Positions 25,138-36,890 of a stretch of 64,000 nt of DNA are shown here, piece after piece. The notes beneath the pieces were generated by a model. That model was not told the origin of the DNA and ran no database searches. It was given only the letters and a program-made list of their open reading frames with translations. Numbering within the stretch: the stretch's first letter is position 1; every line of letters begins with the position of its first letter. The stretch lies in NCBI RefSeq assembly GCF_019399895.1, contig NC_091866.1, positions 1,657,501-1,721,500 of the forward strand. The letters run 5' to 3'. The stretch comes from Cardiocondyla obscurior. Its lineage: Eukaryota > Arthropoda > Insecta > Hymenoptera > Formicidae. The position numbers and the translations under genes were made by a program.

Positions 25138-25154
25138 CTCTCGATAATCGAGAG
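25138..25154. repeat. near-perfect palindrome CTCTCGAT-A-ATCGAGAG
   Basis: Eight-base arms around a single A, 48 bp downstream of another perfect hairpin. It contains GAGAG on one strand and CTCTC on the other, so a GAGA-factor-like site is imaginable. That is inference from motif alone. Confidence 0.65.
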
Positions 25155-26485
25155 AGTGAAACAAATTTCGCTATTATTTGAGCCCTATATTTCGAGATAA
25201 TTTAAAGTCACTAGTTTTTAACTAACAGACACACACGGCGATATAGAACGCGATATAATGAAATAAATCACTGGCGCCCAAGTTTGACTGCGTCTGTAGA
25301 CGTGCACCTGGTATCTCTCCAAGACACATTTATCTTGAATAATTGATTATTCTCTTTCATCCTTTGCCAATACTTTCTTAAACGGAATTACGCTTAAATC
25401 GCACTCATGTATTTGTTCCCTTTCCCCATTCTCTGACATTTTCTCTGTCTCTTTCGTCTCGTATCGCAATATTCAAAACCCCTTTTCACACTTGGTTTGC
25501 TCTGCGCCGTTTGCGGTCAGCCAAGACCTCTCCTCTGCACCAAATATTCAGCTTAGCCTGTAAAGGCTGCCCTGTGAGTGAAAATATAACCCGAGGGAAT
25601 TTTATTTCATTGTTGTGGGACAACCTGACGTCGGGTAATGCTGTTTCCTTCGGCGAACAGAAGCTATAAGCTCACCGCAAAACAGTCGGTTTACTATCGT
25701 ATTTCCCTACGTACCTAAGCAAGTCGCGTGCGCAAAATCTTAGTGCGGATAACCGCCATATTACCAATATGCGCGATCATTGCCCATCGTTTTTACGGTC
25801 CGCGATATTGGCCACATGTATTTTCCAAATGGCTTCCGTAAAGCGTTCTTTCGTAACCTCCGGGGGAGTATTCTTTTCCACGAGACGTCGGTGTGACTCC
25901 AACGAAGCGTAGGTATAAAAGTCCGAGCGCGCCTATATTGACGGTTTATCGAGAGAGGTCGGATGGTATCGGGGTGACGAATCAATGAAACGCAAACTGC
26001 ACCTCGTGACACCTCGACGGCGTCAAGCTCGCGATTCACGAGACTTTTTATCCGCCCTTGATCCGTGCGCGCGCGGTCGGATGTGACGGTCACCGATTTG
26101 TCCGGCTAGCTTTCATCGGGGCGTTGGGAGTCGTCACGCTCGGCTGCACCATCGTTGCGAGCTAGCTAAGCGTGCCTCGCCGCAGCTAACTCTCATAGGA
26201 TAGAAGATAAGAAAGGAACTCGGGCGGAGAGCCCCGAGGTTCCTGCAACAACGTAGCCGCGGATGCTGCGGATACCGTGGTACGCTAGAGATGATACGAT
26301 TTAGAAGCTGAGGGGGACGGGGGATAAATTTTCAAAGTTTGAAACTAACAATCTCCGGTGGCCCTTCGCAAAAGTAATTAATTATATTGGAAAGGGAAAA
26401 CCTTTTATTCCGCGCGACGTACGGTTTAAAGAAGTGACAAATATTGCTAAATAAATCTGCCCTCCGGGAAATCCTCGCCGGGAGC

Positions 26486-26502
26486 CGAGAGAGAGAGAGA
26501 GA
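26486..26502. repeat. (GA)n microsatellite
   Basis: A short uninterrupted GA run in CpG-rich DNA. Confidence 0.8.
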
Positions 26503-29500
26503 TCCCTTGTAGTTTATGTTCCATTAGTTCTATCCGTTCTATGCAGATCCGTTTCGGAGAAGGAGCCGACGGTAGGAAAGCGAGGCTTCGCCGTGGAGAA
26601 TTCAAGTGCATTCCTAGGAGATGTGTATCCTGTCCCGTTTGGCAACAATAATTCGACACGGCGAACAGCCGCTCTTCGAACAACTTGTCACTTAGCTCGC
26701 CGTAGTTTATACTCGACAGCGGCTAGGGCTCTGTTACAGTCTGTTAAATTGGGGCGCAGCTGGCACGTAGACAAGTACGGGCGGGAGGGGGAGGGGGCAG
26801 CGGATGCAGATTTTTGGCGAGAGTTTTGAATAAGGCACGTGCTTAATTCTTATCTCGCTATCCGAATACTCCGCAAAATTTGATGTAACAACGTTATTAA
26901 TTATATATCTATCGCTTAAAAATTAATAAACTTTTTGCGCACGAGCGATAAGATTTTCATTATACATATTTTAAACTTTGATGAATTTTGTGACGTCACA
27001 CAACACAGCTTGGATTATTTATTGCAACTGAAAAGCGGGAAATTACGCAATAAATATTAAACGTAAAACAAATTATTATCGAAATAATCAGGAAATAGAT
27101 AAAAATTTATTTCATGTCCGTTTGCGCGATAAAAATCTTTTAAAATACCCTTGTCCCTTTAGCAAGGATTTTCAACACTTTTAATTCAGGCAGCTCGCAT
27201 TTTATTGCGAGCAAAATGTGCCGATACTCTCTAAGATACCGACGCGGATTGCAATATAGAGTAATTAAATTCGCGTTAAGACGAATAATCAGTGATTACC
27301 GTCGCTTGCGATACCTCCGCAGAATCCCGAATGGAAGTTTCTGTTATTCAAGAGGTAGGCAATCGATATCTGGTGCCGCCGCGTTACACGTTATCACTTT
27401 AAACGATTACACACGAAATGCCTGGCTGTACACATTAAATCGCATAGCTGCGCGGATCCTTTGTATGCCTCTATACAAAAGAGCTCGCGCTCGCGATAAT
27501 CATTCGCCGTTTAAATAATAGCTATCAGTATTTTGCGGTGGCCGAGGGAGAGAGCGCGCTTGGCCGAGTTCCACGTGCGGATTCTGCATCGCGGTGGTAG
27601 CTCACGTTTCGTGAAATTTTATGCGCGATCACGTCGTGAAAAAAGGAGGAGAATTTCGGCGAATGTAAGCGCCAACTATTCGCGGTGATATCAAACGGCC
27701 GCGGGGCACTTGTCATTTTCGCCATACGAAAACTTCGGGGATATCAAACGCACCGACAGAGAGTAGTAATTAATATATTCCCCGGAGACGCAAGACGGGA
27801 CTGAAGTCCATCCAGGGCTAAATACGATAGTTGTCAGGGGATCCCGATTCAAGAGCAACTCGCTTCTGAACCTGCATAATTATTCCGTCCATAACTTTGC
27901 ATTTATTACTTTATAGTAGACGGCAGATTGACCGCGGACCTATTTTCCACCGGCAGGCGTAAATATTTCTTGTATAATAACGCGGCGCCGCGGAAGATCA
28001 AAATACTTTTACTACAACGTTAAAACGGGACAGAAGTGACATAATTATTGTTCGTAATTTAATTCTGTAAAAATTAATTTATGATAGTAAATTTGTTGAA
28101 AGCCGTTACGTTCTAGAAACGCATAAAAATTTCGCGGAATAATAATTTTTATTATATACATGTGTATTCGATAAACGTCATGCAAAAAACTTAGTTGGTT
28201 TTCATTCGGGTCGTGAGTGTTACGATCTGGTAGAAAGAACTTTTTTTTTTAATTTAAACGAATTTATTGCGCGCGTATTCCGTTAAAATACAGTTTGATT
28301 ATCTGGGAGCATGATAATTGCAGCCGTACTCTCATGTGCTCTTACTGCCAGGCTAACGCAATCGCATAAATCACGGTACGGGGCTAATTATTCTCTTCGG
28401 CCGAAATTCATCTCCTTGTGAATTATACATATAAAGTGATTTCCCGTGTGTGTCATAAATTATTTCGCGCAGGACATTTCCTATTTGTGCCTTCCGAGAT
28501 GATTCCGTACGCGAAAAAGAAGGGGGAGGGGGAAAAAAATGTTAGAAATCGGCGATACACGTTGGCATTTGCATTAAAATCAGTGTTGCGGGGAAAAAGT
28601 ACATTTTCCAAATTAATGAGGCCAAATATATGAACAAGAGAGAAACGTAAATTAGAAACGAACGACCGCGGTTCTCCGCAAGCTACTACAATTATTTCCG
28701 ACAGAGCGCAAAATGTGTAGGGCAATGTGCAAACATCACGGCGCGATCATGATAAATTTATCGTCTTTGCGAGCACTCATTTTCCGAAGCGCATAGCTGT
28801 AATAATCTCCGCGGCGGGGCCGGACGCGATATCGCGAATATCCGCCGCAAATTATTTTTCGGCGGAATCATTTTCCAATCCGCTCGCGCGACGGCACGCG
28901 CCCGTCGCCCGCGAATCGGGCCGACAAAAATCCAGACTCTCACCACGCATTTCCTACGTGTTCGTTCCGAATTACGCCGCGGTCATTATGGTAATAACCG
29001 TTCGCGTATCTCACCGGGTATTAATTCCGGTAGCGTGTATAAACCCCGTATTTATGATCGCGGACATTGCCGGGAGCCGGGCGTCGACCGATCGCGCCGT
29101 CGTTGCTGCGTCGCGGCACGAATCCTAGCACTCGTTCGCAACGGCCGCATTAAAAGCTGGAAAATTGAAAACGAAACAGCGTCGCGCCGCGTTACCGTTC
29201 GATTGAATGCCGTGGCGAGGGCGAGAGGTGAGGAAGCGCGCGATGCTGGAAACGAGGGACATGCGTAGGTGCGGATTTTCCACGACCCTATCTCGTAAAG
29301 TCTCATCAAGCTTGCGCTTTTTTTTTTTTTTTTCCGGTTTTTGCTGGTCCGCTGTTGGCACAGCGGAAAACCGGGATATACATCGATTCGCCACGGTCGA
29401 TGATTTGCCCAGCGATGACAGCTTCTATCAGAGAGTCGCTACGGAGGCGTTTATTAAAGAAAATATTGCGAGCAGTTAGAGCGAGAGCCGTTTTTTAAGA

Positions 29501-29857
29501 AACTAGATATTACAGAACGCACACTTCGCACGCGTTATTTTCTTTTACTTTTTCTACGTTAAAGAAAAACTGTTGTACATTTAATAATTTTTATGTAACG
29601 AACTACGGACGTACGTACTTATATGTTGGACGTACTTTAAATGCTATTCCGTTCTCTGTAATTTGTATGTATATTTGGAAGTTAACTATATGTATATAAT
29701 ATCCATCTCCTTCGGCTAATACTCGCGATACATATAAATTGAACATAGCGACATACCGCGTGCGACCGCAGCAGCGCAGCTATGCGCAATTTGTCTTTTA
29801 ATAATAGTTATTATTTTGAACGTCTCCTACAATTTATGTTTTATTTGTGTGTTACAG

Positions 29858-29903
29858 ATTACGTCGCTGCCTTACGATAACTCTGCCGCTGCGCATCGAA
29901 TCG
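29858..29903 (+). other. candidate 46-nt micro-exon
   Basis: It is bounded by a pyrimidine-rich tract ending TTTGTGTGTTACAG (to 29857) and by GTGAGTAAG (from 29904). The first frame reads ITSLPYDNSAAAHRI with one overhanging base. The family 1 micro-exons (43 and 40 nt) have the same remainder of one base and also contain NSA followed by an acidic or small residue, then Q/H. Flanking DNA does not resemble family 1, so common descent is unproven. A chance pairing of splice-like signals is quite possible in 64 kb. Confidence 0.25.
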
Positions 29904-32900
29904 GTGAGTAAGAAAAAAATTTTTATATCGCAGCGTTATTATTATTTCATCGTTAGGATAAATTGTACGTGTCGTACAATTAAACAAAAAAAAATTATTG
30001 TCTAAAATAATAAAAAACAAAATCGTTTAAAATAATATTAATTATGATTCAGGAGTAATAAATTTAATCTAGCGTTAAATATATATCTCGCGATTTTCCA
30101 AAAATATTATTAGAATTTTACGATATATTAGTCATATTTTTTGGGTGGGAATAAGAAATGTAACTGGAGAAATTCGCATATTGTGTGCGACTAACACTGG
30201 CTAGCAAAAGTAAATAAATTGCATAACAGGAGAATTCGTTTGTCATTTAACAGTGCGCTCGTTTTGCTTCTGGGTAGAGTAAACCGCGTAAGAAACGATT
30301 TCTCGCTATTGGCACAACAGGATTGTAATTTCGATGCAAGTCGATAGTAAGTCGGACAAAACGGCAGGGGCCGCGGCAAAAAGCATTTCAGTAGCGAAAT
30401 CAAGTAAGGACGATTTGAGAACGCGGACGTTGAACTTGCCGCACATAGGGGGGGGGGAGAGATCCGCGGGAAATTTCCGGGATCGGATCTTGCCTTTACG
30501 AACGCAGAACACACACGTTCGATCGCGATGGAAAAACCTGTTCGGGAGCAATGGCGCAGCTGGGAACGTTTGAGGGAATAACGAGGGTAAAAAGGGCACT
30601 CCGTCTCTCTTAGTCGCACCACGACACTCTCTACTTGCTTTCTTCTGTCCTTCCTATTCCTCTTTCTCCTCCTTTTCCTCCATCGCGCTCGGTTGGTCGG
30701 TATCACTGCTTCACGGTAGGATGGCTACCGAAAATACGAGACGAAGGGGGCAACGGGCACAGACAGAGAGAATTTCTCCCCTTAGTTTGCGATCTGTAGA
30801 ATCTCTCTCGTTGCGAGCTACTCGCTTTGCTTCGCGGTAAAATCGATCGGCTATGAAAACTCGCACAATATGCGAATACCAGTTACATACCATTACCATT
30901 TCAACCGTTCTTCTTCCGAAGCACTTGATGTATGTATGTTCGAATCTCAATATGCATACTCTTTATAGCTGTTGGGTTAGACGTGACGTGCTTTTATTTC
31001 TTCTTCCGGTCGGCAGAAAGGGTTCGAGGGTAACGATAACGTATAATGGAGGTTCATAAATTTTATATAAAAGTATTTGATAGTAAAATGAAGTGGATGT
31101 AGATTCGTTCGCATTACGACTTGGATCTTAGTTTTCGTATCTAATTAAGTCTGTGCAGAATCTCATTAACTTGTAGAATTTAAAAATATTTGAAGCACCC
31201 AGTCGTTCATTCTTCGCTGAAATAAGCGGGAAAAAAATTTGATAAGGTTTCCCGTTTCGTTCTTAAAACGTATCACCAAATTATTACCAGTAAAAATTAT
31301 CACGTTTCAAGACTCAACATAATTAAGTAATGATAGAATAAATTGACAAAAAAAAAAAAAAATTAAAAACATTTTTTATACATATCGGACTTTATTTTTA
31401 AACTATTATAATCCGAAACAAAATATTCATAGAGCCTTGCACATTCTATTTAATACAAAATCAGCACTATTTTACCATAAATAATTTAAAAGTAGAAGGA
31501 AAAATCGTTATATATAAGACAGTTAATATTTTAAAGGCACTTTGGGAAGTATAAATCTTAAATACGCACCCGCTATATATCTAAACATAAAAACGGATCT
31601 AAAAGATAAAAAAAGAAGGACCGAGTTTTACTTTTATGGCGATGATACGTAATGGAAAAAAGGTCGTGAATTTTTTGTGGTCGTCAATTAATCTATCCTT
31701 TCGAATCGAGCGGTCTGAATTCAATCCCGATTTAATTAGGGAGAAAACCGATCTCTCTCTGCGCTTCTCACCGCCAACGGCGACGTCGGTAGACGGCAAT
31801 AGGCGTCGACTCGTTTCACTCTGGATAGGTCTGGCCAGAGCTCATTTGGATCTAATGGCCACGCGAGGGCTTACTTTCGCACCTAAAATTAGCTCAAACT
31901 TGAACGGGCGCATTAATGACGTCTCGCGACATAATAGGCACGGGTTCTAAGAGGGTGAGCAGATAAGATTGATGGATGGCAGTTGCTAATGCGCTAATCT
32001 GATCCGTAAAATTTGTTTAACTAACGTTCCAAATCTGCGGCTTTCAATTAGCTTTAAATACGCCTGTAGTAGGTGCCCGAGTATTCGATTACGCGATGAT
32101 TTAGTAATCTCGGTCACCCTGGCTTCTCTCGCTTTAAGATATTTCAAAACGCGAAAATAGATAAATCACTTGTTGCCTTTTACAAGATAAAATAAGAAAA
32201 AAATTAATTTGTTACTTGAGATAATTATCGATTCGTCCAATAACGCGTCAGGTATACCCTAGCTAATGACAATTTTACACACGTGTGGCTATCAAAGCTC
32301 GCCCGTCACGGCTTAGAACGCAATTGCGCGCGATGCGTTTTGTTAAGCGATCTCGAGATTCCGTAAATCTCGTAAAACGTTCCGACAGCTGCGCGCCACA
32401 ACGGCTTCGTTGGCTTCCTTTACACCATATCTTTCACTCCTCTTTTCCCTGGATGGACGTAACGACCGTGTAGAATTCGAATTCTCTGAGAGCCTTCTAC
32501 GGGAAACTCTCTCGGTGGCCTGATAATGTGGCCCAAGCTTTGGATATGAATAGCGAAATCGAAATAAATCACGGTTTAAATGGGAAAAATTTTAAGTGCA
32601 GGGATGATAGACACGATGAACGTTCGACGAATACCTACAGTTTGACGCCGTTCGCTCGAAACTATTTGAGAAGTTTGTTAAAAGTATATTGAATTATAAA
32701 CGAATCAATGCGAGATTTCATAAAAGAAAAAGTATCTAGTTCTGATAATCGATCATGCCGTGTAATATTGCATTCTTTTAGTTAGAAAATAATATCTTTA
32801 TTATTATTTTTACTCAACAGCTTTTAATTAAATTCAATGTTAAAATTGCACGTCACAAAAATAATAAATTTCGCGAGCAGTGCATAAACAGGAATTTTTT

Positions 32901-35900
32901 TCATACATCTACATACATCACATTATAAATTCTATAATGATTAAAACCATATTTTCGTACCGTAATATTTAATGTAATTTCTAAACATCGTAGCGTACAT
33001 TTTAAGCCATTAGAGATAAATTTTGCTTTAAATTTTGACAAATAAATTCTGCATGAAAAAAAAATTCTAAATTAAGCAATCTAGTTATTGAATTATTATT
33101 TAGATTTTAAATTTGATGCTCTTGATTTAATTAAAAAATTATTTTTTTAACGTGTTTTGCACGTGAGCGCATTTATGTTTGGGGGAGGCGGGAAAGAGGG
33201 GGAGGAAAGGGGAAGATCTCCTAGGATTTCCTGAAAATACTCCTATGTCTCTGTGCTATTCATAATTTCGTTATACAACGCTATTCATACGCGTTTGCCG
33301 CATAGAAGCACTATATGTATACAGCGTATGCGCGCGCGTCGAATAAGATTCGTTGCGTCGATTGCGTCGGCAAATATTTGATGTCGCGGCGTCGCGAAAT
33401 CCGTGCACCTTGGAGCATTACACGTTGCTTGCATTAACTGATGAAAATAAAGCAGTGGGCGATACTCGCTGGGCTAATAGGACATTCGCGTCTCGCGCAC
33501 GGCCGAACAAACCAAGTCCCGAGGTGCCGCAGCGAGTGCTATCGATCGGCGTTCGCGGGCTTTAGCGCGATTGTAGAAAACTTTTGCGGGAGATCACGTC
33601 GAAATGTATGCGAGAAGTGTAACGCACACGTACGGAGAGAGACTCTCGTGAGGCAATTGGATTTGCCGGCGTGACGGATAAGCGGGCATCTCGACTGAGC
33701 GTACGGACCCCACTTCCGAAAGACAAATGGAGGTAAACACATGCGTGAAAGAGAGATCTTGGTATTTAGAAGTTTCGTTGTTTCCTAAATGAAATATCTC
33801 GTCTGTTTCGTGAGGATAACCCGCCCCTCGCGTTTCACCCGCCGTTTCTAGTTACAACGAAAATGTTGAAGACTTAACGAGTAGAAAATGCGGCTAGAAA
33901 CTAGCAAACCACGGAAGATTTTGAGGTAACGGGGATGGTTTTGGTCGAAGCGTTCTACTATCTTCTTGTTAGGTTTGTTGGAAAGGGAGAAGATATGAGG
34001 AAGGCGTGGTGGACTACCCTCGGGAGTCGGGAGTTAGGCAAGAACTACTCTCGGCCTCTCTCTCCTATTATCCCGCAACGATCATGCAAGAAAACGCCAT
34101 AGTTTTTTGCGGATTACTAAATGCAGAAGAAGCCCATGTATATGTATGCGTCCGCATAATATTTGCACATTTGCCGTAAATATTACATCAGATACTCTCT
34201 AATTTATATTTTCGTTTTTTGTCTTTTTCGGTTTCTTTCTTTATCAACTAAATAGGAATTATTTTTAAAAAATGTATATGTAGAGATATTATTATACACT
34301 TTCAACATATTAAAAATAATATTATAAAATTTTCATAATATGTTAATAATTTAGAAAAAAAATTTTTTAATAAAATTTTTAATAAATATAAAAAAAAACT
34401 GTCAAACTAAAGTAACTTCACAGTAAAGTACTCAGCAATATTTTATATTTAAATTTTAATGAAAGAAAGTTATTGTTTAAGTAAGTGTACGAATTTGGAA
34501 ACAATGAATGCTGGATTACTCGATACTTGATCGGATTTTTTATTTTTTTTAACAGTAGATGTTTAGGAGCGCAACGATGAATTGTGACTGATACGAAAAT
34601 ATCGGCAGAAATATCTGATAGTTGATGTTGAGAAAATTCCCGTACTTGTCGCGCTGGTATTTCAGATATTGGATTTCTTCTGACATAAATAGCGTGAAAT
34701 AAATGTCATATGTAAACCCACCCTGGAATGTATTCCGACGTGATATTTGACTTGCGATAGATCGATCGAGGTCGTAGCGTCTTCTCTACTCTCTTTCAGA
34801 TTCTCTCCTCTGTGTTCTTTTCCATTTGCCTTTCCATAATACATCGCCGATATCTGCATCCTCGTCAAGATCAAACTCTCGATCTATTCCATCCGTTCTC
34901 TCCCGGACTCTACTCTCCCTGCACTTTTTTTTTTTTTTATTACATTGCAAAGTTAGCTTTAATTGGGTCGACATCGATCGCCGTAATGAGAAAAGTTGTC
35001 GGCGTTACTCCTATGGGTGTCAACTACGTTCACGATGCATTATATGTCGCAGCTTCTTTTCCCTCCGTTCGTCTGATAAATTCTTTGTTCCCCTCCTCAG
35101 TCTTAACGATAGCCTTTCTTTTATCGACATTATCGAAACGATTACAGTTATTCTAAGATAATAAAACAAGTCTCTCTTCATTACGGCATAATTACATTAA
35201 AAATAAAAAAAAATAAAAATTTCCTAAAACAATTTGTAATTAATCGAAAGAGTTGAGAATATAATACGATTCATTACGTGTTTAAGTAAAAAAATCTGCA
35301 GACGATAGATTTCTCAAAGTGAGATTATTGTTCACTTTTTCTTCTCTCTCAGTTTCTCCTCAATTAGATCAGCTAATCCTATCAAACTAGTTTGATTTTT
35401 AAATTTTACGGTATATTTCTTATTAATATATATATCAATTTCTATACACATAATATTAGTATTTTTGCAACTGCACGATATCACGTTTATATTACGTACC
35501 TATAATATTACTCATAAATTAAATTAAAAAATAAAATAAAATAAAAACAGCGGTCGCGTTTAGCATTTTTTTTAAATAAACCGACAATAAATTAGATAGA
35601 GCGGAAAATAGAATTTTGCAGTTTACAGACCGGTGTCAGTGCCTATCTGATGTTGACATATGAATATTACACTTGTCCTCATATTTCAAATTGACGGGTG
35701 CTCATACATATATATATATATCGCGGCAGTGGTTTCTCGCCCAGTTTTGTTTCGCGTTGTTTTAATTCCTTTAATAACGATCGCGAGCGAGATACGCGCA
35801 AGCTATTTATCCACCGGCGCGACTTTAACGATCACGCGTAAGTAGCGGCGACAACGATCGTGCAACGGGACAAAGTATGACGGTTGTTGAGCACGTTTTA

Positions 35901-36862
35901 ATAGCGTAATGAGTTCTCCCAATTGCCGTGTAATTTTAATTTGTAACGAGGATAATGATCATTATGGCGTCGCTCGCGCGGGACTTGAAATGTGACTCCG
36001 CGAGAGCGAAAGAGAAAGGAGGGGAATAAGGAAAGATATAGCGGGAAGAGGCAAAGAAGTTTATGCGACTTTAAGGTTGCGAAATTATTCGAGCGCGATT
36101 GTTAAGCGAGCAGGAAATTAACGAGGGTATCCATTGGGCAGCCGTGGCTGTCTACGTGCGAAAGATAAAGCTACATTATCGGAATAAAGTTCGAACTTGT
36201 TTGTTATCTCCTGCCTTACTCTCTTTTCTAAATTCAAGAAAAGACCGTTGGTGAACATAATAACTTGCGTATGTATGTAGACGTATATAAAAATCTAGGT
36301 TAACATTACGAAACACGATGCTAATGCTGTAGCGGTAAAATAAATAATTCGTAACTTATTTCAACGTTATTCGTATAATAACTTTCTACTTTCGGAATCT
36401 CGACATTTTTATAGATTTCATTAAGTCGTTCAATATGACTGCAATGTAAAATCTGCATATATTTACGTAGGTATACATATATCATACCAGAATTTTTTAG
36501 TCAAATATTTTCAGAGTATCGCTGTTCTAGTTATTCTAATATCCTGTAAAAATATTTAAAAAAAAAAAGAGAAAGAGAATTGAACTTAGTTCCTTAGATT
36601 ATTTCAAGATTAAAAGATCACTTATCGCGTCGAACGTATGTATTACACTATCGTCGTTGCAATAACATTATTTTCTAGCACGTGATTATTAAATATCACG
36701 AATTTTTAATCAATGTAGATTAAATAGTTTAAAAGAAAGAGACCGCCGATATTCAAGTCGCTTGTTATCTCGTACGTAAACGCGGGGAAAGAAAACGAGC
36801 TAGGCACGCGGAAAGCGCCGTTGCGGAGGATTGGCGCGGAGAATGGGAAGATGGGCGAGAAA
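29904..36862. other. non-coding stretch, no gene recognised
   Basis: No gene is recognised. The longest frame in the window (171 codons, minus strand, 30191-30706) lies here. Its translation is Arg/Ser/Leu-rich with no motif and is overlapped by other frames, so I do not call it. AT-rich DNA lies at 31.3-31.6, 32.6-33.15 and 34.2-34.5 kb. A purine-rich GGGAGG block lies at 33181-33215. A 14-bp palindrome, AGAATTCGAATTCT, lies at 32472-32485. Confidence 0.55.
31830..32110. promoter_or_regulatory. possible regulatory block
   Basis: A low-repeat stretch with several TAAT/ATTA cores (CTAAAATTAGCTC, GCATTAATGACG, TTCAATTAGCTTTAAATACG) and two GCTAAT units (GCTAATGCGCTAATC). It resembles conserved non-coding DNA in composition only. 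No comparative data are available to me. Confidence 0.18.
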
Positions 36863-36890
36863 GACTTTACCGCGTCTTCGCGGTAAAGTC
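36863..36890. repeat. perfect hairpin, 12-bp stem, 4-nt loop
   Basis: GACTTTACCGCG, TCTT, CGCGGTAAAGTC. The arms are exact reverse complements with a CpG-rich core next to the loop. Just outside, GGGCG (36854-36858) can pair with CGCCC (36891-36895) across a five-base bulge, lengthening the stem. It is the strongest short hairpin I found in the window. The stem is too short for a usual animal microRNA precursor, which needs about 30 bp. A palindromic binding site or small element remnant is as likely. Confidence 0.75.

Larger units (their letters stand above)
23339..29857. other. non-coding stretch, no gene recognised
   Basis: No gene is recognised. CpG-rich DNA lies at 23.35-23.9, 25.7-26.8, 27.5-28.0 and 28.7-29.5 kb, and very AT-rich DNA at 23.9-25.3 kb. 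CT and GA microsatellites lie at 24561-24598 and 26486-26502. Two perfect hairpins lie close together at 25067-25154. Frames around 28.7-29.3 kb overlap on three readings at once, which points to low stop-codon density in CpG-rich DNA rather than a gene. Confidence 0.55.

Noticed and set aside
30191..30706. Longest open frame in the window, 171 codons on the minus strand
   Set aside because: The composition is Arg/Ser/Leu/Pro-rich without motif, other frames on both strands overlap it, and a purine/pyrimidine-rich segment at 30600-30690 lowers stop density. It is consistent with chance.
32472..32485. AGAATTCGAATTCT palindrome considered as a heat-shock element
   Set aside because: Heat-shock elements need GAA and TTC units with two-base spacing. 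Here the units abut without spacing.
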